The translations under genes were made by a program, and so were the position numbers. The notes below the pieces were generated by a model. It saw nothing but the letters and a program-made list of their open reading frames with translations. It was not told the origin of the DNA and did not search any database. DNA of 64,000 nt from Clarkia xantiana subsp. parviflora (Eukaryota > Streptophyta > Magnoliopsida > Myrtales > Onagraceae). Where the stretch lies: the NCBI GenBank assembly GCA_036873135.1, contig JAPTYO010000002.1:44259452-44323451 (forward strand), read 5' to 3'. The first letter of the stretch is position 1. Each line of letters opens with the position of its first letter. This document shows positions 45,691 to 56,555 of the stretch, piece after piece.

Positions 45691-46485
45691 GTACTATAAA
45701 TATTCAAAATCGTGTTGCATGGTTCCTGGACGCAGAAAACATGCATCACAATTCATATTCTCAAAAGTGTTACATGGTCCCTGGACGCAGGAATCATGTA
45801 TCACAAATATTTTGCAAAATATTTTTTCAAGTATTTTATCGAATACTTTATGTATCAAACACCTTTCCAAACACTTTATCAAACAAGGATTTCAAGGTTC
45901 GCAAAACACTCTTTCAAAACCCAAAAAGTTTTTACGTATGCTTCTCCAACGCGGGTTGATACACGCTGGCAGGTGCGCACCCTGTTTAAAACTCATAAAA
46001 TTTACAAGTAGAGTCTTGTACAACGTCACCTTAGAGTGGAACTAAGAGACGGTATAAACTAGCATCTTGCTCAAGCCAAGATAACACATTGCAAACATAC
46101 TACTTGTTAAGTCGCTATACGCGAATCACTTGACAAGTTTGGCCAGATATAGTAACAAGCTATGCAGGAAGACGTACAACATGCATAACGCATCGTACAT
46201 ACAATTTTGAATCAAAGGTGGCTATCGGTCACGATTGCGGGGACTACATTTACGCTACTAGTCATCCGGGTTCAGGAAACACAGTAAGCGATAACGGTAT
46301 GAAATATTACTAACAAGTTATCATGCAAACTGCTGTGTATAAAACAGGTTCAAACGACGTAGTTCAAAAGCGAACAAGTCACAAGCAACAATCGAACAAC
46401 AACTCCAACAAGTTTCTAAATATAGAAGCCGGGGAACAAGCGGACTCATAAACGAGCCCAACATGCTCAATGTAAAACGAGCAGT
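45691..46485 (+). other. E3 3' region with the AAGTAG-type motif
   Basis: No gene. It contains TTACATGGTCCCTGGACGCA duplicated around 45712 and 45768, and near 46005 the motif AAGTAGAGTCTTGTACAACG, which is the repeat found several times in the 3' regions of E4 (54655-55200) and E6 (62670-63428). Confidence 0.6.
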
Positions 46486-47827
46486 TCAAATAGCAGCACC
46501 ACCAGGAGGCCCGGGTGCAACCTCCATAAACTCGGGAGAAGTGACAATGACGTTCACATCTCCGCTATCATCAACCAACACCTCGTAGTTTGGATGGCCA
46601 CACTCCAAAAGATTCAGCGCCTCAATGTGAGAAAGAGCGTAACTCGCATATGGCCCCAACTCGCCGAAAGGGAACCCGGGATCAAGATCCTTCACACGGG
46701 TGAAGTAATCTTCAGAACGCTCGCTCATCAGGTTGTTCACTTTCTCCTCAACAGCAGCTTCAAAGTCTGAAGTTCCCAAGTACTTGGTGAAACCCACTTG
46801 TACGCCCTTTTCACGACTCTCCTTACCAAGAGCAGCTAACTCCGCTCCTTGAGAATGAAGATCATCTGTAACCTTCTTCTCAAGAGCGATCATCTCAGAC
46901 TCAAGCTTTGACAAGCGAGTATGGCGTGCCTCATAACGACTCTCAGAAGCAGTAGCTTTCGAACTCAACACGCGAGCCTCTTCCTTGGTTCGCGACAACT
47001 CTTGGCGCAAAGCGTCACACTTATCCATAGCCGCCTGCTTCGCGCTCACCAACTCCATGACAAAAGATGACATGTTTACCATGTCGGCTACAACCTGCTC
47101 ATATCAACACGATAAGCCAAACATAAATCGCAAAAGCAACAAACTTGGCAGAAGAATCAAGTTACTTACAGGAGCAAATCGGGATAAGGCACCCTGTGCA
47201 TAAGCCTCAGCCTCCTCATCGGTCGTTGGGCAAGAACGCCTATCACCTGGTGGAACACACCTACGCAACACGCGAACTCCAACCTCTGGAGTGCGAAGTG
47301 AAGACTCCTTGGGGAAATAAACTCCACCATTACCAAAAGGAGCCCAGGTATCCCCGGTAATGTCCAACCCAACGGGGCACACCAGATGGTCGCTCCTGAG
47401 AGGGGGAACCGCTACGACAAAGAAAGAAAAGTAGTTAACAACAAATAACAAAACCGCGGAATACATTCAACAAAAGTATACTTACAAAGTCCGCGGCCTT
47501 CCACAGGCCGGTTTCCCGAATGGGGGGCAGATGATGCTGCATTACGACTCGCGACTTCCTTGCCTTTACGAGTGGAAGTAGTCGCACTTGGCTTCAAGCG
47601 CTTGGGATCAGTCGGTCCACGCGCCACTGTGTCAGTCCGCTTGGAAGAAACGCGAGAATCAGACACTGGGGGAGTATCCCTAATCACATGAGTAGAAGAC
47701 CCTTTGCCAAGATCACGCCCCGAATTGGTAGGAGTGATGGGGGAAGGGGTCACCAAAGCCGGATCGGCACGAGAAGCAATACGCGAAGCCGCCGCATGAA
47801 GTGACGAACTCTTTCCGGCAAACCAAC
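46486..47827 (-). CDS. E3 antisense ORF, three exons (Tat-type extra ORF)
   Basis: Opposite to pol lie three exons: 47827-47486, 47411-47170 and 47094-46486. The introns (47485-47412 and 47169-47095, 74 and 75 bases) start GTAAGT and end TAG or CAG, and removing them keeps one frame without stops. The first exon is preceded by a further acceptor (ATTGCAG), so a 5' exon is missing from this model. The protein is Ser/Thr-rich at first, has a middle part with WAPFGNGGVYFPKE, then a long coiled coil (MDKCDALRQELSRTKEEAR to about GAELAALGKES) and an acidic C-terminus ending PGPPGGAAI. Antisense extra ORFs are reported for Tat-lineage elements; function unknown. The clean introns in a young element suggest it is a real spliced gene. 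Confidence 0.72.
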
Positions 47828-48000
47828 CTGCAATATGAATTCACAAAAGACATATAGCCGTTCAAAAAGCTATCCTTTATGAATGTAAAAATGCTCAAAA
47901 ATGTTCAGAGTAAGAATGAAGGATTTACTCATAGCAACAACTCAGTCGAAAGGAAGGGGATTCTGCAAGAAGTTACTACGACTTCACAACCTGCAAAAAG

Positions 48001-48735
48001 TCAACGCGCGTATAAAAGTCAATGCGCGTATCAAAGCCAATGCGCGTATCAAAGTCAACGCGCGTATCAACATCAATGCGCGTATCAAAGTTAACCCGCG
48101 TATCAACATCAATGCGCGTATCAAAGTTAACGCGCGTATCAACATCAATGCGCGTATCAAAGTTAACGCGCGTATCAACATCAATGCGCTTATCAAAGTT
48201 AACGCGCATATCAACATCAATGCGCGTATCAAAGTTAACGCGCGTATCAACATCAATGCGCGTATCAAAGTTAACACGCGTATCAACATCAATGCGCGCA
48301 TCAAAGTCAACGCGCGTATCAACATCAATGCGCGTATCAAAGTTAACGCGCATATCAACATCAATGCGCGTATCAAAGTTAACGAGCGTATCAACATCAA
48401 TGCGCGTATCAAAGTTAACACGCGTATCAACATCAATGCGCGCATCAATGTCAACGCGCGTATCAACATCAATGCGCGTATCAAAGTTAACGCGCGTATC
48501 AACATCAATGCGCGTATCAAAGTTAACACGCGTATCAACATCAATGCGCGCTTCAAAGTCAACGCGCGTATCAACATCAATGCGCGTATCAAAGTTAACG
48601 CGCATATCAACATCAATGCGCGTATCAAAGTCAACGCGCGTATCAACATCAATACGCATATCAAAGTCAACGCGCGTATCAAAAAGTCAACGCGCGTATC
48701 AAAAAGTCAACGCACATAGCCAAGTTCCACGCACA
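48001..48735 (+). repeat. 36-bp minisatellite in E3
   Basis: About 19 units of 36 bases, each two 18-base halves (GCGCGTATCAACATCAAT and GCGCGTATCAAAGTTAAC), bordered by less regular 18- to 21-base units. It is open in at least four frames for over 220 codons. It lies upstream of the first recognised exon of the antisense ORF, so it may be in an intron of that gene. Confidence 0.9.
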
Positions 48736-50161
48736 TAGTAAAATTGGTACGTACCATAGAAGGAACTAACGTCTTAAGGAGCTATCATGCAAGCGGTGGA
48801 ATTAACGCGACAAACCGTAAGGATCGACCGCGGCAACGCTTAAGGAAATTTTTTCCCTAAGGCGTCAAGATAACAAGTGACTATGCCTAAGGTTATTTGG
48901 CAATCCCCCGTCAACCAAAAACCCGCCAAGAGGAAAAATTATGCATATCGACCAAAAATTTTCTACACAAAGATACGGGGGCACTATACCCAAACAGGGA
49001 ATTCTACCTCAACTATCCACGGAAATGAAAAATCGCCTAAATTATGAACAAACGACGATAATGACGGCAATCAATCAGCAATTACTCGACATATAAGCAT
49101 CAACAAGCAGTCCCACATGTCGACAACGAAAAATAGCTCAAACGAACAACAATACGGTGATATTGGCATTCAAGTCGAAGCTGTCCTGAAAATTTGAATT
49201 TCCAAATTACCTCAAAACGTGACGGAAAGTATCCCAATGGACTCCCCTCGCCGAGACAATTCCGGAAAGGTAAGGACCGCGACGAGACGAGGCCGGGAAG
49301 GCGGCGCGTGGGCCACACGCTCCGGCAGAGGTGACTCTCACGCGGCGGCGCGTGAGGGCGCGTCCGGTGTCTTCCGGTGGCTCCGAAGGCGGCGCTGGAA
49401 TCCTTGGGACAAACTGAGTCGAATGGTGGTGTTAACTTCTAAAAACAAGCCAAAGATCAGACTCGAAACTGTCAGGATGTGTCTAAGCTCCACGACAGCG
49501 AAGAAATTTTGAACACAAAAGTAATTTCGGGAAAGGGTGAATGAATTACCTGCAAAGGAGATGGAATGATAAACTCCCAAGGTGCTGGAAGGATAATTGG
49601 GGATGTGTGTATTTACATATCCCAAAGAGATGCTTTGTTGATAAGGATTAAAGGATTAGTTTACCTACATTCAAGCCTAAACACCTACGGTATACTCTAC
49701 CCTCTCCTCTAAAAATATCTACTCCTATGCATATCTTGACATTGCACGTATCAAACCCATCAATTTACATGTACGTTGCAATCACATGATTCATGATTTG
49801 ATAATCACTAAGTCATTTTAGAAGCATACGGTTTCTATTTCTTGTATTGCGTAATTACGATCTTGCCATGACCATTATTTATGTATACGTATTGATAGAT
49901 GCATACTCGCATAGTGTATTACCAATTTCCCATGTCTCCGGCGATAACCATACTTGCACATATACATTTCCTATCGCACTAACCATGATGACAGGAAACA
50001 AAGTTATTCGGTCGGAAAATCAAACGACGGACGAAATCAAGACGCCTACGTCCAACTAACGATCAAAACCGAAAGGTTAGCGTCAAACTCAAATTGGACA
50101 AGTATCCTAACTTAAAATAGAGTCAAGAAAGGTTCTAAACCGTTACTTGACTCGGGGCAAG
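48736..50161 (+). other. E3 region between minisatellite and 3' LTR
   Basis: A GC-rich island at about 49219-49430 stands out from AT-rich surroundings. On the minus strand 49625-49338 is open and begins shortly after a CTTTGCAG acceptor-like site, so it might hold an upstream exon of the antisense ORF; the support is weak. A purine tract CGGGGCAAG at 50153-50161 precedes the LTR. Confidence 0.45.
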
Positions 50162-50898
50162 TGATGGATATATGTCCAATTCGGGTTCGTATTTACATTT
50201 CGGGCCTCGTAAACACGTCGAAAATTACATCTCGGTTTAAAAACATCTCCTAAGGAATCAAAACGGTCCGGAAACGCATTTACGCGCGTCCGGACCGGAC
50301 CTCCGGGTTGCTTGCAATCCGGACCTCGCCGGAATTGCCTAAGTACGACGAGGTCCGGATTGCGTTGCGGGTATCGCGCGACTACCGTATCCGCGATTAC
50401 CGTTACGCGTAGAGAAGTCAAGTTCGCACATTACCAATATAGATGACGATTACCGCATGATCTTGAACCGTCATCGAACCGCTTTAAAACCGGGTCCGGT
50501 CCCAAGAAAGCCTATAAATAGGAGGTCTTGGCCACCCATTTTCATTAATTCCCTCATTTGCCCAACTTTGGTATTTTGAGCTCTGACTTCTCTCTAGAAG
50601 TATTCTATCTCTAGAAATTACCTTTTTGCCCTTATAGTGACTTAAGCTTCGGAGAGGGCTCCGCTAGCACCACCCCCCCCTCTCCGTGCTAGCATTGGTT
50701 CTTCGTGCAGGAACCGACGTTTGAGACACAGCCTTACCGAGACACAGCCGTACCGAGACACAGACCTCATACGGGAACAAGTCCGAACACTCGTCAGTGG
50801 CCCAACCTCCTCCTGACGGAAGGGTTACAGCCCAAAAAAGCCCGCACAACTACGCGAACAGACGCGTCCCCACGACCTTGTTCATCCCGGACGCAACA
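50162..50898 (+). repeat. E3 3' LTR (737 bp)
   Basis: TGATGGATATATG to GACGCAACA, with TATAAATA at 50513-50520. It follows the purine tract at 50153-50161 and is followed by the duplication AATGC. Confidence 0.92.
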
Positions 50899-52031
50899 AA
50901 TGCATCCTAGTTATTCAAAATTAAAATTCAGGTGATTTTTTTTTTAAAGAATCCACATGAGATGCACAAAAAATAAATAATAATAAGATGCTATCTTAAA
51001 AAAAGTTTTACAACTAAAAAATTACTATTTACCTGAAAGGTTTTTTTCGAAAATAATGCATATGGGATGCATGTATTTAATTAAAAATGCCAGGTAAGAG
51101 GTTTTTTCAACATAAGATCCCTAAAACTAAGAGAGCCTAAATTTTTTTTTTTTTAAGATTGATGCATACTGGATGCATTATTAAAAATAAAACAATTTAG
51201 ATAAAAGGTTTTTTTTGAAATGATGCATACATGATGCATGTTCGAAATTAGAAGCTCTAATAGCTAAAGAGGAATTACAATTTTTCCTAAAATGTTTTTT
51301 TTTTTGAAGTAATGCATACGTAACACACTAAAAAAATTATTACCTGAAGATTTTTTTTAATGAAGCGTATGAAACACAAGTTTAAAATAAAAAAATTCAG
51401 GTAAGATGTTTTTTTTTTTTTAAAACCGTGCATAAGGAACGTACGTTTGTAAATGAAAGTTCTACCTAAGAGACGTGCTGTAAAGATGAATTTTTTTGTT
51501 GATTTTTTTTAAACGCAATGGGATGCATGCTTAGAAATAAAATTACAAAGTTAGAAAAACATACAGTTTAACTGATAAATTTTACAACAAAAACATGGAT
51601 AAAACACGACATGTTAGGGGGGGTAAAAATGTGTGGCTTTGCTATGCAAACTAGGTTCCACTGATAGGCTCCCGACAATGTGGTTTCCTCCCCCCCATCA
51701 TAGGGATCACAAGACCTTCACAAGCGAGTGGAGTTTTTCGGAATCGTACAGGCGGCCCAGCCGCTCCGGTCGTACCCTTACTAACTCTCCGGGGTTCCTA
51801 GTTGCCCCGGGTTTTAGGCATTTTGGATATTATACTAAAGTGGTATGTGCGAATTCAAACATAGCTACAAAAACAAAACTTTAGTTTAAATTCTAAATCT
51901 TCGTACATGTCGAAAGGAAAAAAAAAAAACAAAGTTAGGATATTCAAGAGAAAAATAACAACTAAAAACAGGGCAATAAGGGAACGTAATGAACCCGAAC
52001 CCTCTAAGTGTCCCCAGCAGAGTCGCCAAAT
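50899..52031 (-). mobile_element. Second copy of E5 internal sequence, right part
   Basis: Homologous to about 33033-34167: AT-rich repeats with ATGCATATGGGATGCATG, then the non-repetitive block with GTGGTTTCCTCC near 51681. The PBS is at 52011-52028 (minus, TGGCGACTCTGCTGGGGA). No gene is supported. Confidence 0.85.
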
Positions 52032-53023
52032 TGTCAGACCTAAATCTAACCTATGGTTAATTACGTTTTGAAAACGTAGATTTTGAAAAGAGTCGCCACT
52101 AGTTAATTATTAACTAGAAACCTAATTTCACCTAAGTGAATAATGAATTAAACAAGTACGTATACAATCGGTCTACGATCAGAAATTCGAGTTCAGGGGT
52201 TCTATTACGAATTAAAAAAAATATAATTTTTTAACTACACCATTTCGGTACTCAATTCACTTAATTTTCCAATCTTATTTTTCTATATATGTTATATCCG
52301 ATTAATAAAGCGATGTCAAGATTTAATTAAATTTTATCCTATGCAAAACTGTTATCAAATATCAACCCAAATCTGAAAAAATGAATTATAATATATAATT
52401 CATAATTAAGACGAAACCTAAAATATCAAAATTACCAGGCATGCTTACATAACCCGATATATATTCAACATACATATAACTCGACCCATTAAACATGATA
52501 CATAATTAAATTTAATCAACTACAATTAAACTACTAATTAAATTTAACCAAATACATTTAAACTATTCAATTAAATGTAATATAATAAATTTAATAACAG
52601 AAACATAATAAATAACTAAATGAATAAAGAAAATAGTAAAAAAAATAATAAACTAAAAAAAGAAAAAAAAAGAAAGGAAAATGGAAAAGTAAATGACGGC
52701 ACCTCCAACAGCAACAGGAACATCGACGGAGTTCGGGTGGACGGCGTGGTTCGCGAAGTGGACAGCGGACGGGGGATGATCGACGCGGAACATGGACGGC
52801 AGTCAGGCGAGATGAAGATAGCTTGGTGATGGTAACGTGAAAGGAAACTCCGGCGAGTCAGGGGTATATCACGGCAACGGAGCTCTAGTCAGAGCTGAGA
52901 GCGAGGACGGAGCGCGGTGGGCGGGCCGTCGACCAGCGGACAACGAGGTCGGACGAGCAGGTGGGCGGCGGTGGAACTGGGCGGACGGCTGCAATCACCG
53001 GTGGAGGATGAAAGAAAACGAGG

Positions 53024-53026
<3 letters not shown>

Positions 53027-53094
<68 letters not shown>
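53027..53094. repeat. (GA)n microsatellite in LTR
   Basis: About 33 GA dinucleotides, much shorter and interrupted in the two other E5-type LTRs (about 26997-27055 and 35155-35215). Frames of RERERE or SLSLSL that cross it are not genes. Confidence 0.9.
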
Positions 53095-53100
<6 letters not shown>

Positions 53101-53530
53101 CCAGGCGACGGGCCGGGGCCGGTGGGCCGCGGAGGGCTGGAGCTGGCGTGGCGGGACGGCCACCGGTGGGCCACCGGCGGGCTTAGGTGACCGGTAGTCC
53201 AATCAAAGGCGAGTAAGGGGCTGCAAATAAAATAAAATAATAATAATAATAGTAATAATAATAATAATTCTGGCACTAGATGACAAAAAGCGCCCGGATC
53301 CCGAGAAAAAGTAATTTATTGTTGTTGTTGTGTCTTGCTTTGTGTTTACAGTGTAGAACTGGACTCCTATTTATAGTAGAACTCACCTAGATTACATATA
53401 AGATCTCCTAAATCTTAAAATAATTAAATAACTGACAGATAAATTCCTACGGATAAATACATACAGATAATTATCCCTAAATAATAGGAAATAAATACCT
53501 ATAGATAATTATCTTACAGATAATAACTAT

Positions 53531-53532
<2 letters not shown>

Positions 53533-53581
<49 letters not shown>
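53533..53581. repeat. (AT)n microsatellite in LTR
   Basis: About 24 AT dinucleotides. The first copy of this LTR has a shorter run at about 35632-35655, and the third has only TATATATAT near 27470. Confidence 0.9.
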
Positions 53582-53586
<5 letters not shown>

Positions 53587-53763
53587 TATTTCGAATATAT
53601 CCGAGATATTTAGAATATATCCGAGATATTTTAAAATATTTATATTTATTTATTTACTCTAATATACACATGAGAATTTTTGAACACTTCGTAACGTGAC
53701 ACATCTGAAAATGACACGTCACATGTAATGACGTTACATCCGGGTCAAAATCGAGTGTTTACA

Positions 53764-54470
53764 TAAAGGATCCAACTTTTTTGCGCCGTCTGCGAGACTT
53801 GAACGAACCAGCACTCCCTTACCAGCAAAGCTAAATGGCAAAGAGAAAGAACATTACAGGAGAGCCTAGCAGGGTGTAATCCAAGAGGAATCAGCCAGGT
53901 CCTAAGGACATCCCAGAGGTGGTGTCCACAGCTTCCTCAGAAGAAGCTCCCAATGCTCAGCCAGAGTATACAGCTCAAAGCAATGAACCCCCACCATGTT
54001 TTGAGCGAAGAGCACGCAATGAAGAGGAACAACCTTTCGGAATGCCGGCTAACAACCGGCAACCTCAGGATGCAGGCACACAAGGCGCACATGCTGCCCC
54101 AACCGTAACTCCTGCAATGATGCAAGCAATAGATGAACTCCTGGCCTTCAGGGATACTCTAAGAAACCAAGGCTACGCGCCTCCACCGCCTCTCCCATGT
54201 CCGCCACCACCGGCTCAAGCACATCCTACAGGAAGAGAAGCCCCGAGACAACATGGAAGACAGCCCCCGGCTGCGAACCCTCAATACTACAGTGCAGGAC
54301 CTCAAGGAACCCACTCTGGTGCAACTCACTATGAAAGGCCATACCCGGCCGAATCATGGAAGCAGCCAAGTAACCTGAATGAGAGACAAGGCAGGGAGGC
54401 CTTTCACTACCAACAAAGCTGGGGGCAGCATCCTCTATACGAGGGCAACCCCATGACATCTTACTGAGGA
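53764..54470 (+). pseudogene. gag: Second copy of E4 leader and gag 1 N-terminus
   Basis: Homologous to 35838-36480: degenerate PBS, leader and the proline/glutamine-rich N-terminal region of gag (open 53919-54467, with PPPPLPCPPPPAQAH). This copy keeps a piece lost in the first one (ESWKQPSNLNERQGREAFHY, 54354-54410). It stops at 54465-54467. The gag domain, protease and gag 2 do not follow, so a large deletion joins it to 3' region sequence. Confidence 0.8.
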
Positions 54471-55811
54471 ACGAGACACCTAGTATAGATTACTAAACAT
54501 ATACATGGCGCGACATCCTCTATACGAGGGAAACCCCATGGGAACCTACTACTACCCACAAGTAGCGTTCATTATTACGTACCAACACTCTACGCCGGCA
54601 GGAGCGAAGACAACAATCGCCATGATAATCAATGCAGCGAAAAACTCACCAAACATACAAGTCGAGTCTTGTAAAACGTTATCTTGTCCGTGAACAAATA
54701 ACGGAAATAAAACACTCCAATCAAGCAAGTAGTGTCTTGCCACAACGTCGCCTTGGAATGGTCCAAGAGACAGAAAAAACTACAAGTTGTGCAATACAAA
54801 CTTGTACAGCCCCCGGAATAACCAGGATGAGGTGTAGTAGCATCGCATGGTCAGTACAAGGACTAGCCAAGGAACACCTCGCCTTACCGCTATAACAGGG
54901 GTACCCAAATAGCGGATCAAAACACATTCAAAAGTTGGCAAGTCGTGTCTTGCTACAACGTCGCTTCGGAATGGTCCGAAAGACGGGATAAAATACAATG
55001 CGTATCACACTACCTTCGTCACATCCCTTTGACTAACAAAGTGGAGGCGTACTAGCATCGCAAGGCAAGTAATTGGGTTAGCCAACAGAACGCATTGCAA
55101 CAACGTTACGGGGGGAGTTCCCAACTAACGGATGGAAAAATGCATCAAATTAACAAGTAGCGTCTTGTAACAATGTCGCCTTAGAGTGGACTAAGAGACG
55201 GTAAAAAATAAGTTTTCGCCTCGTCGAAACGACACGCTCGCGTGTATACATGGGTCTTGGGCATTACTACTCATAAATGCCAAGTACCGGAAAAACGACC
55301 TTGTGCATTACTACTCATAAATGACAAGGGTCACTCTAAGGTCTTGCACACTACTACTCACAAATGCCAAGTGCCGGGACGTTGGCCTTACGCATTACTA
55401 CCCAGAAATGCTAAGTGTCACTCTTAAGTCATGCACATTACTATTCATGGAATATAGAAAGCATACAACATATGTGTCCAATACACATGCATCTTGCCAT
55501 GCTTTGGTATACACAAGAGGGGCGCGCGATACAAGGACATATGTCTAAAAACAAGAACTATGGATGCCACATCCAAAAAGAGAACGAGTCTCAACTCCAC
55601 TCTATAGTCCACACCATATGGACAATCACAAAACACGAAGGTATGAAATATTACTACCATATCACCATGCATTACTAAACCATTCATGACAGGTCTCATA
55701 TGACAACTTCAAAGCATAGAAACATAAACATAAAGGGTTCAAAGGGATAAAGTGTTGTAATTGATATGAAAAGTTTAAAAATGTTGCAGACACAAGTTTT
55801 AGTATTGCAGA
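54471..55811 (+). other. E4-type 3' region with tandem motifs
   Basis: No supported gene. From 54655 to 55200 a motif near AAGTCGTGTCTTGCTACAAC recurs about every 120-240 bases, as in E6 and once in E3. From 55240 to 55450 a 60-base unit with GCATTACTACTCATAAATGC is repeated about four times. GCAGA at 55807-55811 is the left target duplication of the solo LTR. Confidence 0.6.
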
Positions 55812-56550
55812 TGTTGGATCACGGTGGAACTCCGGTACGGACTTTGACGGCGATCCTAGCTCTTTTGCTCCACGCAATCCTGCAAGAGGGGATAGATCGG
55901 GCGGTGACCCAGAATCCCTCTCCGATGCTTAAATGAGTGCCCAATACAAACTGGCAAGCAATAATCTCAAAGGGTATGTAATTCAACGTAAGTCTTCTGA
56001 GGTGACCTCTTGCCTTTTTATAGGCGAAGAGATGCCTCAGGTACCTGGTGAACCGTTGGGGGTGGTTAGCCCGTATCCCGCGTATCTCGGATGTGATCCC
56101 GCCTATCTAGGCCATGATCTCGCTTATCTCGGCCACGCCCCGCGTATCTCGGCCACGCCCCGCGTATCTCGGCCACGCTCCGTGTATCTTAACCACGTTC
56201 CGCGTATCTCGGCCACGCCCCGCGTATCCTGGCCTTATCCTCTAGTAACGAGTCCCGATTCTCGTCGGGGACTCCAGAGTTATCTCATTGTGTCACCGCT
56301 CGGGGCCCCTCGTCATCGTGACAGGGCCAATCGTTCTAAGGGATTCGTCATCGGGGCCAACTTAAAGGCTTCACATTGGGAGCTTCCAACTCAGCTGTCG
56401 GGACCGACTCCGTCGGGACCTTTCATCATCGGGACTCCCTTCGTCGGGACCCTTCTCCTAGGTCGTCTTGACCTTCATTTTGGCCCTGGTGGGCCTGTTT
56501 GCCGTTTCCTTGCCGTTAAAAGGGCCTGACGGCTGTAATCGAACCCATCA
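55812..56550 (-). mobile_element. Solo LTR of the E2 family (739 bp)
   Basis: On the plus strand it runs from TGTTGGATCACGG to CGAACCCATCA and is the inverse of the E2 LTR (3753-4468) from end to end. The 5-bp duplication GCAGA at 55807-55811 and 56551-56555 flanks it exactly, so it is the product of recombination between the two LTRs of an inserted element. The TATA box lies near 56014-56022. The repeat CCGCGTATCTCGGCCACGCC is present in more copies than in the E2 LTR. Confidence 0.92.
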
Positions 56551-56555
56551 GCAGA

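Larger units (their letters stand above)
39912..50898 (+). mobile_element. E3: young Tat-type gypsy element with pol but no gag
   Basis: The LTRs 39912-40670 and 50162-50898 differ at about 15 positions by eye plus a 24-bp insertion in the 5' copy and small indels. The target duplication is AATGT at 39907-39911 and AATGC at 50899-50903; the undisturbed site in E5 (about 33033) reads AATGC. Internal order: PBS, protease, RT, Ty3-type RNase H, archaeal-type RNase H, integrase, 66-bp repeats, spliced antisense ORF, 36-bp minisatellite, purine-rich tract, 3' LTR. There is no gag between PBS and protease: only about 250 bases. Confidence 0.92.
52032..53763 (-). repeat. Second copy of the E5 5' LTR (1732 bp)
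   Basis: It runs TGTCAGACC to GTTTACA on plus and is followed by TAAAGGATCCAAC, which corresponds to TAAATGATCCAAC after the first copy. TATA box (TATTTATA on plus) at 53368-53375. It differs from 34168-35837 mainly by expansions of (GA)n at 53027-53094 and (AT)n at 53533-53581. Confidence 0.88.

Noticed and set aside
45171..45749. 192-codon minus-strand frame across the 66-bp repeats
   Set aside because: No start context or homology, and the plus strand is equally open; kept only as a repeat.
45331..48735. CRISPR-like arrays
   Set aside because: Units are contiguous tandem repeats without unique spacers and lie inside a plant retrotransposon.
47901..48738. Four long frames of repeats such as NARININARIKV or STSMRVSKLTRV
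   Set aside because: All arise from the 36-bp minisatellite; openness in four frames at once is a property of the repeat.
52885..53276. Frames with RERERE or SLSLSL runs in E5-type LTRs
   Set aside because: Caused by the (GA)n microsatellite, whose length differs in each LTR copy.
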